The notes: generated by a model not told the origin, from the sequence alone. Positions 26,211 to 35,127 are shown, numbered from the stretch's first letter. The stretch: DNA of 64,000 nt from Burkholderia anthina (GCF_902498995.1 NZ_CABVLY010000001.1:310001-374000); one strand, 5' to 3'. Numbers and translations: made by a program.

Positions 26211-26243
26211 AAACCGCCGTCGGCCAGATCGGCGGACGGCGGT
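26211..26243 (-). terminator. Terminator after the EVE gene
   Basis: ACCGCCGTC (26213-26221) pairs with GACGGCGGT (26235-26243). The A run on the left is the U-tail on the minus strand. Confidence 0.6.
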
Positions 26244-26319
26244 TGCTTAGGCTGCGCGAACGCGCCGCGAGTTCCGCGGCAGTGGCGCGCGCTGACCGGA
26301 TTTGACCTTTCGCGCACGC

Positions 26320-26781
26320 CTACTTCATCAGCTTTTCGGTGATGAAACGCCATTCCGCACGCGTGACGGGCGTGATCGACAACCGGTTGCCGCGCGCGAG
26401 CACGCGCATGTCGGCGAGCGCGTCGTGTTCGCGCAGCGCCGCGAGCGGCACGAGCGGCGACTTCTTCACGAAGCGCACGTCGACGAGCAGCCAGCGCGGC
26501 GTTTCCTGCGTCGACTTCGGGTCGTAATACGGGCTTTCCGGATCGAACTGGGTGGGATCGGGGTAGGGCGTCGACGACACTTCGGCAAGGCCCGCGATGC
26601 CCGGCTCGGGGCAGCTCGAGTGATAGAACAGCACGCCGTCGCCGATCTTCATCGTGTCGCGCATGAAATTGCGCGCCTGATAATTGCGTACGCCAGTCCA
26701 CGGCAGCGAGCGCTGCGGTGCGTTCGCGAGATCGTCGATGCTTGCTTCGTCCGGTTCGGACTTCATCAGCCAGTATTGCAT
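26320..26781 (-). CDS. EVE domain protein
   Basis: A 153-residue single-domain protein. It begins MQYWLMKSEPDEASIDDLAN and contains WTGVRNYQARNFMRD and DGVLFYHSSCPEPGIAGLAE, the typical EVE core. EVE domains have a PUA-like fold and are thought to bind modified bases in DNA or RNA. I chose ATG 26779-26781; an upstream ATG at 26814 adds eleven unrelated residues and overlaps the 6S RNA terminator. The order zapA - 6S RNA - EVE is typical of beta-proteobacteria. Confidence 0.9.
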   Translation of the reverse strand: MQYWLMKSEPDEASIDDLANAPQRSLPWTGVRNYQARNFMRDTMKIGDGVLFYHSSCPEPGIAGLAEVSSTPYPDPTQFDPESPYYDPKSTQETPRWLLVDVRFVKKSPLVPLAALREHDALADMRVLARGNRLSITPVTRAEWRFITEKLMK

Positions 26782-26814
26782 GGATCGTGATCGACGCAGA
26801 AAGGGCTGCTGCAA

Positions 26815-26847
26815 AAGGAAACGGCATCGGGAGTTCCCGATGCCGTT
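26815..26847 (-). terminator. Hairpin ending the 6S RNA transcript
   Basis: AACGGCATCGGGA (26820-26832) pairs with TCCCGATGCCGTT (26835-26847). A T-rich tail (CCTTTTGC) follows on the minus strand. The stem is 13 bp and nearly perfect. Confidence 0.75.
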
Positions 26848-26850
26848 GGA

Positions 26851-27032
26851 TAGGCCCCCGCCTTGGCCGCTAGGCCGGCATCCTGAACCTGGGGTTCAGA
26901 ATTGGTCGCAGTTAGCAGCACTTCGGGTACATCAGACAGAGTGACGCGCGCGCCCGTGCTACAAATTTCCGCAACCGTGCACATGGCATTGGTTCAAGGA
27001 ATATATGACCTTGGCGAACCAGGCAGGGAAGC
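26851..27032 (-). ncRNA. ssrS: 6S RNA
   Basis: About 180 nt on the minus strand. The 5' part (CCCTGCCTGGTTCGCC) pairs with the 3' part (GGCCAAGGCGGGG) to close the long 6S stem. Internal conserved blocks include CCTTGAACC, TGCGACCAATTC and TGAACCCCAGGTTCAGG. The central open bubble mimics an open promoter and sequesters sigma70 RNA polymerase in stationary phase. Its position between zapA and a downstream gene matches ssrS in many proteobacteria. Exact ends are estimated. Confidence 0.85.
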
Positions 27033-27112
27033 TGACTGAACTGTGTTTCGTTGCGCCAATTTGACCACCGTTGATCGCCGAGATCAAGGGGAATCGACGC
27101 ATCGATCAAACG

Positions 27113-27427
27113 TTACTGCGTCTCGTGCTGTGCGAGCACCGCGCCGAGCTGTTCGTTCATCTGGTGCATTGTACGACGGATTTCCTCCGCCGGAAATGCT
27201 TCACCGTGCCGCACGCTGGTTTGCAGTCGCAGCAATTCGGACGCCAGCGACAATGCAGCCATCACCGCGATGCGATCGATGCCGCGCACCGAACTGTTTG
27301 CGCGGATCTTCGACATTTCGGCGTCGACGCGCGCGACGGCCTCGAGCAGCGCCGCTTCGGTCTCGGCCGAACAGGCGAGCCGATAGGGCTGACCGAGAAT
27401 CGAGACTTCGATCTGCTTGGTGCTCAT
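27113..27427 (-). CDS. zapA: Cell division protein ZapA
   Basis: A 104-residue FtsZ-ring stabiliser. It begins MSTKQIEVSILGQPYRLACS and ends with a helical coiled coil (RRTMHQMNEQLGAVLAQHET). It binds FtsZ polymers at midcell. It overlaps the upstream zapB-like gene by four bases (ATGA), so the two are translationally coupled, and the 6S RNA lies downstream. Confidence 0.9.
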   Translation of the reverse strand: MSTKQIEVSILGQPYRLACSAETEAALLEAVARVDAEMSKIRANSSVRGIDRIAVMAALSLASELLRLQTSVRHGEAFPAEEIRRTMHQMNEQLGAVLAQHETQ

Positions 27428-27774
27428 GCATGTTCTCCGTGGCTGGCCGCGTCATCGCTATCCGTACGCGCCTGCGCGTCGAGCAGATCGAGCTGGTTGT
27501 CGGCCTGCTCCGCGCTCTTCGAGCGCGGCAGTTTTTCGAGAATCGCGTTCAGTTTGACCTGGGCGTCGTCGATCTTTGCCGACAGGGTGTCGCGCTCGGC
27601 CGCGAGCGCATTGCGTTCCTCGCGCAGTTGCGCGAGTTCCGCGCGGACCGAGTCCGCTTCCGCGCGCAATTGCGCGACTTGCTCCTCGAGCGCGAGCCGT
27701 TCCGTGTGATAGCGCTTGTTCAGCGAAATCAGACGGCCAATATTTTGAGATAAGGTTTCGAGTTCGTTGAGCAT
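27424..27774 (-). CDS. ZapB-like coiled-coil protein
   Basis: A 116-residue protein that is almost entirely coiled coil (residues 1-80, LNELETLSQNIGRLISLNKR, then repeated heptads RAELAQLREERNALAAERD). The tail is acidic and disordered (DSDDAASHGEHA). It overlaps zapA and is the usual partner gene in beta-proteobacteria. By analogy with ZapB it may bind ZapA at the division ring, but it is only weakly similar, so no symbol is given. Confidence 0.8.
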   Translation of the reverse strand: MLNELETLSQNIGRLISLNKRYHTERLALEEQVAQLRAEADSVRAELAQLREERNALAAERDTLSAKIDDAQVKLNAILEKLPRSKSAEQADNQLDLLDAQARTDSDDAASHGEHA

Positions 27775-27954
27775 CTGCTGCGTCCTCTAAAGACCCAGCA
27801 TTTTAGCGCGGAATAACGCGCATTCCGACATCTGTAACGTTTCCAGTCGTAACACCCCCGCTTCTTGCCTCGAATACGCGCGTCGAGCGTGCTCCGAAAC
27901 GCGCGCGCGGCCGCTTTCTTGACGCTCGTGCGGCCCGCTCCTAAACTGGCGCCG

Positions 27955-28185
27955 CCTCGGTGCTCGCGCGTGCGTCGCGCGGTTAAACGGGAAGCAGGGC
28001 GCGTACTCCGCCAGGAAAGCGCCAACCTGCGCTGCCCCCGCAACGGTAAGCGGCCGCGTCGTACGACGCAGGCCGGCTCGGGCGTGTCCGACGTGCAGGT
28101 TGCGCACGCGGGCACGGGCCACTGCGCGCGACATGCGCGGGAAGGCGAGCCGGTACGCTGCAGCCCGGATACCGGCCGAGGCGAG
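27955..28185 (+). promoter_or_regulatory. Cobalamin (adenosylcobalamin) riboswitch
   Basis: Hallmarks in order are GGTTAAACGGGAAGC, then CCAACCTGCGCTGCCCCC, GCAACGGTAAGCGG, the B12-box core GCCACTG (28118-28124), GGGAAGGCG and the closing CCCGGATACCGGCC. This matches the consensus for B12-sensing leaders. It is oriented toward btuC and the cob genes and should turn their expression down when cobalamin is plentiful. Ends are approximate. Confidence 0.92.
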
Positions 28186-28867
28186 GGGCCCGCACGGGCT
28201 TCGTGACGCGCGGCCTGCGGGGAAGCGGGGCGCGCAGTGCTTCACGGGACTTGTCTTCGATGCTGACCCCAATCGTCCGCACGGCGCTCGGCGCGCAGCG
28301 CGGATTGTCGCTCGCCGCCGTCGCGCGGATTGCCGCGCACGCCGATTCGGCGAGATTCGCGGCGACGTGCGCCGTGATGGCGGCCGTGCGTGCCGCCTCG
28401 AGCGCCGCGGTCGTCGATGTATCGTGGCCGGCGACGATCGTATCGCGCGTGCCGCGCGCGCTCGCGGATGCGGCCGCGCAGTGCGCCGGATTCGATACGC
28501 AGGATCTCGCCGCGCGTGCGGACACCGACCCGATACGGCGGCTTCCACTATATTGCGCAGAACGTCGGCTGCACGCAGGTGCCGCGGCCCGCCGGAGCGT
28601 CGCGGCATCAAGCCGGTACGGCCGACGCGCGGCGGGGCGCGAGGTCGCGGGATGCGGCTCGGCGGCCACGGGATGGGCGACGTCGCGGTGCGCGATGACA
28701 TTGCCGCGTCGCGATACGCCCGCGAACGCTTCAACAACCCCTTGTTCCATAAGGATGACGAGCTTGCGTACCCCCACAACACGCGAAAGCGCCGCGACCG
28801 TGCCGCGTTCGGCCGGCAACGGCGCTCAGCGGATGCGTCGCACGTCGTGCGCGATGCCGCACAGCGC
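28186..28867 (+). other. Long stretch without a recognisable gene between riboswitch and btuC
   Basis: About 680 bp. Frames are open on both strands, but none has a clear ribosome site, a recognisable domain or steady codon bias. The best plus-strand candidate starts at ATG 28261 with normal G/C-ending codons for about 90 codons, then turns to rare codons after about 28530. B12 riboswitches in related bacteria often precede a TonB-dependent receptor gene such as btuB. A decayed gene or a very long leader are both possible. Confidence 0.4.
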
Positions 28868-29866
28868 ATGAGCGCCGCTCGGGCCGCCACGATCTGGGGC
28901 GCGCTGGCGGTCGCGGTCGCGTTGCTGTTCGTCGCGTCGCTGTCGATCGGCAGCGTGCCGATGTCGCCGTGGCAAGCGCTCGCGTCGCTCGTCCCGCATG
29001 GTGGCGATGCGCTGTTCGCCGACATCGTGCGCACGTTGCGGCTGCCGCGCGCACTCGCCGGCTTCGCATGCGGCGCGCTGCTCGCGCTGGCCGGTGCGCT
29101 GCTGCAGGTGCTGCTGCGCAATCCGCTCGCGGAGCCGTACGTGCTCGGCGTGTCCGGCGGCGCGGCCGGCTTCGCGCTCGTCGCGATGATCGCGGGTGCC
29201 GCATGGTGGCTCGTCGATGCGTCGGCGTTCGCCGGCTCGCTCGTGTCGGTCGCGCTGGTGCTCGGGCTGGCTCGCCGCGAGCTGTGGCGCGGCGATTCGC
29301 GCGATGCGTCGCCGCGGCTGCTGCTCACCGGGGTCGTGATTGCGGCGGGATGGGGCGCGCTCGTCACGCTGCTGCTGTCGCTCGCGCCCGACGGCCGGCT
29401 GCGCGGCATCCTCTTCTGGCTGACGGGCGACCTGAACGGCGTGACGGCGCCGTGGTTCGCATGGGGGGCGCTGCTGCTGGCCGCGTGCATCGCACTGCCT
29501 GCCGCGCCGCAGCTGAACGTGCTGCTGCGCGGCGACGCGACCGCGCTCGCGCTCGGCGTGCCGGTCGCGCGACTGCGGGTGCGGATCTACCTCGTCGCGT
29601 CGCTGGCGGCCGCAGCGGCGGTGACGACGGCCGGCACGATCGGCTTCGTCGGTCTCGTCGTTCCGCATGCGCTGCGGCTTGCGTTCGGCAACGACCAGCG
29701 CATGCTGCTGCCTGCGGCGATGCTCGCGGGCGGCGGCGGCGTGATGGCGGCCGATCTGCTCGCGCGCACCGCGATTGCACCCGCGCAATTGCCCGTCGGC
29801 GTGATGACCGCGTTGATCGGCGTGCCGGTGTTCCTGTGGATGTTGCTGAGGAGGCCGATGCGATGA
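28868..29866 (+). CDS. btuC: Vitamin B12 ABC transporter permease BtuC
   Basis: A 332-residue FecCD/BtuC-type permease with about ten membrane helices. Family motifs are RLPRALAGFACGALLALAGA, NPLAEPYVLGVSGGAAG, the cytoplasmic helical GD region around LNVLLRGDATALALGV, and GTIGFVGLVVPHALRL. It moves corrinoid across the inner membrane with BtuD and BtuF. It starts at ATG 28868, in frame with a long upstream open stretch that I do not believe is coding. It overlaps btuD (ATGA). Confidence 0.9.
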   Translation: MSAARAATIWGALAVAVALLFVASLSIGSVPMSPWQALASLVPHGGDALFADIVRTLRLPRALAGFACGALLALAGALLQVLLRNPLAEPYVLGVSGGAAGFALVAMIAGAAWWLVDASAFAGSLVSVALVLGLARRELWRGDSRDASPRLLLTGVVIAAGWGALVTLLLSLAPDGRLRGILFWLTGDLNGVTAPWFAWGALLLAACIALPAAPQLNVLLRGDATALALGVPVARLRVRIYLVASLAAAAAVTTAGTIGFVGLVVPHALRLAFGNDQRMLLPAAMLAGGGGVMAADLLARTAIAPAQLPVGVMTALIGVPVFLWMLLRRPMR

Positions 29867-30675
29867 TGCTCACCGCACCGCGCACCGCGGGCGACATGAC
29901 GTACACGGCGGCCGGCGTGACGCTGAAGGCCGGCGACCGGACGCTGCTCGACGGTTTCACGCAGACGTTCCGGCCGGGCGAGATCTGGTGTGTCGCCGGG
30001 CCGAACGGCGCCGGCAAGACGACGCTGCTCGCGACGCTCGCGGGGCTGCAGCCGCCGGCCGGCGGCCAGGTCGAGATCGACGGCCGGCCGCTTGCCGCAT
30101 GGCCGCCCGAACAGCTCGCGCAGCGCCGTGCGTTGATGCCGCAGCAACTGCACGACGCGTTCAGCGCGACGGTATTCGATACGGTGCTGCTGAACCGCTT
30201 TCCGTATCTCGGCGGCTGGGGGTGGGAGCGTGACGGCGACCGCGCGGCGGCGCGCGATGCGCTCGCGACGTTCGGGCTGACCGCGCTCGCATCGCGTGAC
30301 GTGCTGTCGCTGTCCGGCGGCGAGCGCCAGCGCGTCGCGCTGGCCGCGACGCTGTGCCAGGATGCGCCGCTGATGCTGCTCGACGAGCCGCTCGCGCATC
30401 TCGACCTGCATCACCAGATCGATTGCCTGGGCGCGCTGACCGCATGGCTCGACGCGGGTCCGCGCACGGTGCTGTTCTCGTGCCACGACCTGAATCTCGC
30501 GCGGCGTTTCGCGACGCACGCGCTGTTGCTCGACGGCCGCGGCCGTGCGTGGGCCGGCCCCGTGCACGACGTGCTGACGCCGGCGCGAGCGAGCGAGGCC
30601 TTCGGCTATCCGCTCGTGCTGATCCGCGAGAACGGCCGCGATGCGCTGCTGCCTGCGTGGCCCGAGCGGCGATGA
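29863..30675 (+). CDS. btuD: Vitamin B12 ABC transporter ATPase BtuD
   Basis: A 270-residue ATPase. Walker A is GPNGAGKTT, the signature motif LSGGERQR, Walker B LMLLDEP and the switch histidine in LFSCHDLN. The start overlaps the btuC stop by four bases. ATG is doubled (29863 and 29866), so either codon may be used. It powers corrinoid uptake, the first step of the salvage pathway encoded here. Confidence 0.9.
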   Translation: MMLTAPRTAGDMTYTAAGVTLKAGDRTLLDGFTQTFRPGEIWCVAGPNGAGKTTLLATLAGLQPPAGGQVEIDGRPLAAWPPEQLAQRRALMPQQLHDAFSATVFDTVLLNRFPYLGGWGWERDGDRAAARDALATFGLTALASRDVLSLSGGERQRVALAATLCQDAPLMLLDEPLAHLDLHHQIDCLGALTAWLDAGPRTVLFSCHDLNLARRFATHALLLDGRGRAWAGPVHDVLTPARASEAFGYPLVLIRENGRDALLPAWPERR

Positions 30676-30727
30676 TCTTCCTTCTTTCGATGCGCGGCAC
30701 CGGCCGCGCCAACGAGGCAACCTTCCG

Positions 30728-31783
30728 ATGACGAACCCGACCGACTTCCCGCCCGCGATCGCACCGCTCGACGACACGCTGCGCAAGCGCCTGCAGCATG
30801 TGATCGATCACAAGACCAAGCCGCCCGGCAGCCTCGGCCAGCTGGAGGCGATCGCGTTGCAGATCGGGCTGATCCAGCGCACCGAGCGGCCGCATGTGCA
30901 GCGTCCCGTGACGATCGTGTTCGCAGGCGACCACGGGATCGCGGCAGAAGGCGTGAGCCCGTATCCGCAGTCGGTCACCGCGCAGATGGTGGCGAACTTC
31001 CTGGCGGGCGGCGCGGCGATCAACGCGTTCTCCGGCGTCGCGCAGAGTGCGCTCGAGATCGTCGATGCCGGCGTCGCGTCGCCGCTGCCGGTATCCGACC
31101 GGCTGGTGTCGCTGCCGGTCGCGCGCGGCACGCGCAACTTCGCGGTCGAGCCCGCGATGACGCGCGACGAGGCGAACACCGCGCTCGCGGCCGGCGCCGC
31201 ACGCGTACGCCTGCATGCATCGCTCGGCACGAACGTGATCGGCTTCGGCGAAATGGGGATCGCGAACACGTCGTCGGCCGCGTGCCTGATGAGCCGGCTG
31301 CTCGACGTGCCGATCGATGCGTGCGTCGGGCGCGGCACGGGGCTCGACGACCAGGGGCTCGCGCACAAGCGCGCGGTGCTCGGCCGCGCGCTCGTCAGGC
31401 ATTCGCACGCGATCGCGCCGATCGACGTGCTCGCGACGTTCGGCGGCTTCGAGATCGCGATGATGACGGGAGCGTATCTCGCGGCCGCGAGCGAGCGGAT
31501 GACGATCCTCGTCGACGGCTTCATCGCGACGTCCGCGTTGCTCGTCGCGGAACGCATCGCGCCCGGCGTGCGCGACTACTGCGTGTTCTCGCATGCGTCG
31601 CACGAGGCCGGGCACCGGCGCATGCTCGAGCATTTCGGCGCGAAGCCGCTGCTCGCGCTCGACCTGCGGCTCGGCGAAGGCACGGGCGCGGCACTCGCGC
31701 TGCCGCTCGTGCGCGCGGCGGCCGCGTTCCTCGCCGAGATGGCGAGCTTCGAGTCCGCCGGCGTCGACAACCGTGACGCCTGA
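30728..31783 (+). CDS. cobT: Nicotinate-nucleotide-dimethylbenzimidazole phosphoribosyltransferase
   Basis: A 351-residue enzyme that activates the lower ligand dimethylbenzimidazole to alpha-ribazole phosphate. It shows KPPGSLGQLEAIALQIGLIQ near residue 38, FAGDHGIAAEGVSPYPQSVT, GFGEMGIANTSSAA, GRGTGLDDQGLAHK and DLRLGEGTGAALALP, with the catalytic Glu in the last. It lies 52 bp after btuD. The cobS gene overlaps its last codons. Confidence 0.95.
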   Translation: MTNPTDFPPAIAPLDDTLRKRLQHVIDHKTKPPGSLGQLEAIALQIGLIQRTERPHVQRPVTIVFAGDHGIAAEGVSPYPQSVTAQMVANFLAGGAAINAFSGVAQSALEIVDAGVASPLPVSDRLVSLPVARGTRNFAVEPAMTRDEANTALAAGAARVRLHASLGTNVIGFGEMGIANTSSAACLMSRLLDVPIDACVGRGTGLDDQGLAHKRAVLGRALVRHSHAIAPIDVLATFGGFEIAMMTGAYLAAASERMTILVDGFIATSALLVAERIAPGVRDYCVFSHASHEAGHRRMLEHFGAKPLLALDLRLGEGTGAALALPLVRAAAAFLAEMASFESAGVDNRDA

Positions 31784-32549
31784 GCGCGCGCGCGGCGTAC
31801 GCGCCGAACTGCGCTATTTCTTCGTCGCGCTCGGCTATTTCACGCGCGTGCCGGTGCCGCGCGCGATCGGCTACGAGGCGGGCGATCTCGACCAGGCAGC
31901 GCGCTATTTCCCGCTGATCGGCGCCTGCGTCGGCGCGTGGGGCGCGCTCGTCTATCTCGCCGCGCTGCGCGTGCTGCCGGCGTCGATCGCGGTCGGACTG
32001 TCGATGGCCGCGACGCTGCTCGCGACCGGCGCGTTTCACGAGGACGGTCTCGCCGACAGCTGCGATGCGTTCGGCGGCGGTTACGCGCGCGACGACGTGC
32101 TGCGGATCATGCACGATTCGCGGATCGGCACGTTCGGCGCGGTCGCGCTCGTGATCGCGCTTGGGCTGAAATGGCAGGCGCTTGCCGCGATGCCGCCGCT
32201 GCGCGCCGCCTGGACGATGATCGCCGCGCATGCGGCGAGCCGTGCGGCGGCGGTGAGCCTGCTGATATCGCTCGACTACGTTCGTCCGGAGGGCAAGGCG
32301 AAGCCGGTTGCGCAGCGCATGGGCGCGCGCTCGGCATGGGTCGCGGCCGTGTTCGGGCTGCCGTGGCTGTTCTGGCCGGACTGGCGCGCGGGCCTCGCCG
32401 CGTTCGTCGCGCTCGTGCTCGTGCGCGCATGGGCGGCCCGCTATTTCGTGAAGCGGATCGGCGGGTATACGGGCGACTGTCTCGGCTTCGCCCAGCAACT
32501 GAGCGAGCTTGCAATCTATCTGGTGGTGCTCGGATGGATGTCGTCCTGA
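31773..32549 (+). CDS. cobS: Cobalamin synthase (adenosylcobinamide-GDP ribazoletransferase)
   Basis: A 258-residue integral membrane enzyme that joins adenosylcobinamide-GDP to alpha-ribazole. The key motif FHEDGLADSCDAFGGGYARD binds metal and substrate, followed by MHDSRIGTFGAVALV. About six membrane helices are expected. I choose GTG 31773, inside the end of cobT, because it gives ERARGVRAELRYFFVALGYF as the N-terminus; no in-frame ATG fits better. It overlaps cobC by 16 bp. Confidence 0.9.
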   Translation: MTPERARGVRAELRYFFVALGYFTRVPVPRAIGYEAGDLDQAARYFPLIGACVGAWGALVYLAALRVLPASIAVGLSMAATLLATGAFHEDGLADSCDAFGGGYARDDVLRIMHDSRIGTFGAVALVIALGLKWQALAAMPPLRAAWTMIAAHAASRAAAVSLLISLDYVRPEGKAKPVAQRMGARSAWVAAVFGLPWLFWPDWRAGLAAFVALVLVRAWAARYFVKRIGGYTGDCLGFAQQLSELAIYLVVLGWMSS

Positions 32550-33118
32550 TTCGCCATCCGGCCGTCGCCGTCGAGCCCGGCGTCTGTTACGGACGCAGCG
32601 ACGTGCCGCTCGCCGCACCGGCCGAGCCGGGTGCGCTTGCCGTACGCGGCCATCTGCTGGCGCTTGGGGCGCCGGCGCCCGCACAGGTCTGGACGAGCCC
32701 GCTGATGCGCTGCGCATCGGTTGCCGGCCGGCTTGCGCAGGCGTTCGACGTGCCGCTGCGGTGCGATGCGGGCTGGCAGGAAATGGACTTCGGCACGTGG
32801 GAAATGCAGCGCTGGGACGCTATCGACCGCGCGGCGCTCGATGCGTGGGCGGCTGATCTGATGCATGCGTGCGCGCACGGCGGCGAGAGCGTCGCGCGGT
32901 TCGCCGCGCGTGTCGCGCGAGTGGCCGATGCGCTCACGCAGGCCGACGCGCCGCACTGGGCGCTCACGCATGCGGGCGTGATTCGCGCGTTCGCGTCGCA
33001 CGCTTTGCGCGTGCCGCTCGATACGCTGCTGTCGCGACCGGTGCCGACGGGCGGTGTCGTCTGGTTGCGTGCGGACGATGCGGCGCGAACCTGGGCAGTC
33101 GTGCACTGGGATGCGTAG
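32534..33118 (+). CDS. cobC: Alpha-ribazole phosphatase (histidine phosphatase)
   Basis: A 194-residue phosphoglycerate-mutase-like phosphatase. The catalytic histidine is in LIRHPAVAVEPGVCYGRSDV (the usual RHG/RHT is RHP here). A second histidine follows in ALTHAGVIRAF. GWQEMDFGTWEMQRWD is family-typical. It removes the phosphate from alpha-ribazole phosphate or the cobalamin phosphate. It overlaps cobS and ends the plus-strand operon. The symbol is the Salmonella-type name, not the Pseudomonas decarboxylase. Confidence 0.85.
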   Translation: MDVVLIRHPAVAVEPGVCYGRSDVPLAAPAEPGALAVRGHLLALGAPAPAQVWTSPLMRCASVAGRLAQAFDVPLRCDAGWQEMDFGTWEMQRWDAIDRAALDAWAADLMHACAHGGESVARFAARVARVADALTQADAPHWALTHAGVIRAFASHALRVPLDTLLSRPVPTGGVVWLRADDAARTWAVVHWDA

Positions 33119-33193
33119 GCGATCGCGCACCGGTGTGCCGCCGGCTCGCGATCGTGCGTGCTTCGGCAGCGCAAAGGCATGCCGTCACCCGAA

Positions 33194-34111
33194 TCAGCGT
33201 GCCGGCCGCCGTGTTCGCGCGGTGTCGAGATCCTCGCACAGCGCAGCCGCGCCCTGAGCGATCCGCGGCGACGGTCGCGTCAGCAGATCGCCGTCGATCG
33301 CGAACAGGTTGTTGCGCGCCACGGCCGTCATCGCGGGCCATGCGCGCCAGCGCGCGAGGCTCGGCAGCGGCGCGTCCGAGCGCGTCGCGCCGGCGCTCGT
33401 CGTCACGATCGCTTCCGGATTCGCGGCCAGCACGGCTTCGTCGGTGACGGTCGGCACGAGCGGCTTCAGCGCGGCGAACACGTTACGGCCGCCGCACAGC
33501 GCGATCACGTCGTTGATCAGATGATCGCCGTTGAGCGTCATCAGCGGCCGGTCCCAGACCTGGAAGAACATCGTGACGGGCGGCCGCGTCGCGTAACGCG
33601 CGCGCAGCGCCGCGATGTCGCGCGAGAACGATGCGGCGGCGGCATCGGCCGCCGGCTCCGTGCCGAGCAACGTACCGAGCCGGCGCAGCGACGACGCCAC
33701 GTCGTCGAGATGCTTCGGTTCGCTGAAGAACAGCGGGATGTGCAACGCACGCAGCGCGTCGATCTGCCGTTCGGCGTTGCCGTGCCGCCAGACGACGATC
33801 AGGTCCGGCTTCAGCACGGCGATCCGCTCGAGGTCGAGCGCCTTGTTGTCGCCGACGCGCGGCACGGCCTGCGCGGCGGGCGGATAGTCGCTGTACGTGA
33901 CCGTGCCGACGAGCTTCGCGCCGCCGCCGGCCGCGTAGACCAGCTCGGTCGCGTGCGGCGCGAGACTGATCACGCGCTGCGCGGGCGCCGGCAGCGTGAC
34001 GGTATTGCCGGCATCGTCGCGGGTCGTGACGTCGGCGTGAGCGAAGGATACGTGCGCGAGCGCGGCCATCATCGCGAGCGGCTGCAGCCGGCGGAGCGTG
34101 CGGGCGTTCAT
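33194..34111 (-). CDS. btuF: Cobalamin-binding periplasmic protein BtuF
   Basis: A 305-residue helical-backbone binding protein. A signal peptide (ending ALAHVSFAHA) precedes DDAGNTVTLPAPAQRVISLA, typical of BtuF/FepB-like proteins. The centre shows LKPDLIVVWRHGNAERQIDA and the C-terminal lobe RNNLFAIDGDLLTRPSPRIA. It delivers corrinoid to BtuC/BtuD, whose genes lie in the facing operon. Its ATG overlaps the end of the cobD gene (ATGA). The frame is open to 34171, but the signal peptide fixes the start at 34111. Confidence 0.88.
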   Translation of the reverse strand: MNARTLRRLQPLAMMAALAHVSFAHADVTTRDDAGNTVTLPAPAQRVISLAPHATELVYAAGGGAKLVGTVTYSDYPPAAQAVPRVGDNKALDLERIAVLKPDLIVVWRHGNAERQIDALRALHIPLFFSEPKHLDDVASSLRRLGTLLGTEPAADAAAASFSRDIAALRARYATRPPVTMFFQVWDRPLMTLNGDHLINDVIALCGGRNVFAALKPLVPTVTDEAVLAANPEAIVTTSAGATRSDAPLPSLARWRAWPAMTAVARNNLFAIDGDLLTRPSPRIAQGAAALCEDLDTARTRRPAR

Positions 34112-35127
34112 GCGGATTCCCGTTGTAACGTCGGGACGCACTGCGCGAGCGCCTCGATCACGCGCTGCCATTCGGCTTCGCAGCCCGGCAGGCCGATGCG
34201 CACGCTCGACGGTTGCGGGAAGTGCCGCGTCCAGATCCCGTGCGCGGCGAGCGCCGCATGCAGCGCGGCCGCGCGCGGGTCGTCGGTCCAGCTGAAGAGC
34301 GGTGTCGCGCGCACCGTGAAGCCGTGCGCGCGCAACAGCGCGGCGAGCCGTTCACCGTCCGCGGCGAGCCGTTCGCGCGCGGCGGCCTGCCACGCACGAT
34401 CGCCGAACGCGGCGACGACCGCATGACGTGCGGGGCCGCTTACGGTCCATGCGCCGAGCGTGTCGCGCAATACGGCGATGTGCGCCTCGCATGCGAGCAC
34501 GAAGCCCGCGCGGATGCCGGCGAGACCGAAGAACTTGCCGACCGAGCGCAGCACGACGAGGCCCGCGCGGTCCGCGTATTGCGCGAGCGACGGCGTGGCG
34601 CCGGTATCCGCGAACGCTTCGTCGACGATCAGCGTGCCGCCGCGTGCCGACAGCTGCGCATGCCAGCCGAGCAGGCGTTCGGCCGGAACGAAATCGGCCG
34701 TCGGATTATTCGGATTCCCGACGATGACGTGACGCAGCGTCGCGGGCAGCACGTCCACGCCGATGTCGAGCGGCACGACGCGATGGCCGTGACGCGCGAA
34801 TGCCGGCGCGTATTCGCCATACGCGAGCGCCGCGATGCCGGCGTCGCCGGCCGGCAGCAGCGCGGGCAATGCGCGGATCGCGGCCTGGCTGCCGGCAACC
34901 GGCAGCACGTGCGCGGCATCGGGCGCGCCGTAGTAGCGGGCCGCGCATGCGGCGAGCGCGTCGCCGTCGTCGGGGAGCCGGCGCCATGCGTCGGCCGGCA
35001 CGGGCGGCACCGGATAGCCGACCGGATTGATGCCGGTCGACAGGTCGAGCCACGCGTCGTACGGAATGCCGTGGCGGCGTGCGGCTTCGTGCAGGTTGCC
35101 GCCGTGCGGGATGCGTGCGTCAGACAT
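34108..35127 (-). CDS. cobD: L-threonine-O-3-phosphate decarboxylase
   Basis: A 339-residue PLP enzyme of the aspartate aminotransferase fold. It makes (R)-1-amino-2-propanol phosphate, the linker of the cobalamin nucleotide loop. It begins with PHGGNLHEAARRHGIP and shows LDLSTGINPVGYP, GNPNNPTADFVP, IVDEAFAD and the PLP lysine in RSVGKFFGLAG. In Pseudomonas nomenclature this is cobC. It overlaps cbiB upstream and btuF downstream. Confidence 0.9.
   Translation of the reverse strand: MSDARIPHGGNLHEAARRHGIPYDAWLDLSTGINPVGYPVPPVPADAWRRLPDDGDALAACAARYYGAPDAAHVLPVAGSQAAIRALPALLPAGDAGIAALAYGEYAPAFARHGHRVVPLDIGVDVLPATLRHVIVGNPNNPTADFVPAERLLGWHAQLSARGGTLIVDEAFADTGATPSLAQYADRAGLVVLRSVGKFFGLAGIRAGFVLACEAHIAVLRDTLGAWTVSGPARHAVVAAFGDRAWQAAARERLAADGERLAALLRAHGFTVRATPLFSWTDDPRAAALHAALAAHGIWTRHFPQPSSVRIGLPGCEAEWQRVIEALAQCVPTLQRESA

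Noticed and set aside
28261-28871. A plus-strand frame after the riboswitch
   Set aside because: No ribosome site and no recognised domain, and codon use deteriorates after about 28530. Kept only as an unexplained stretch, not as a gene.
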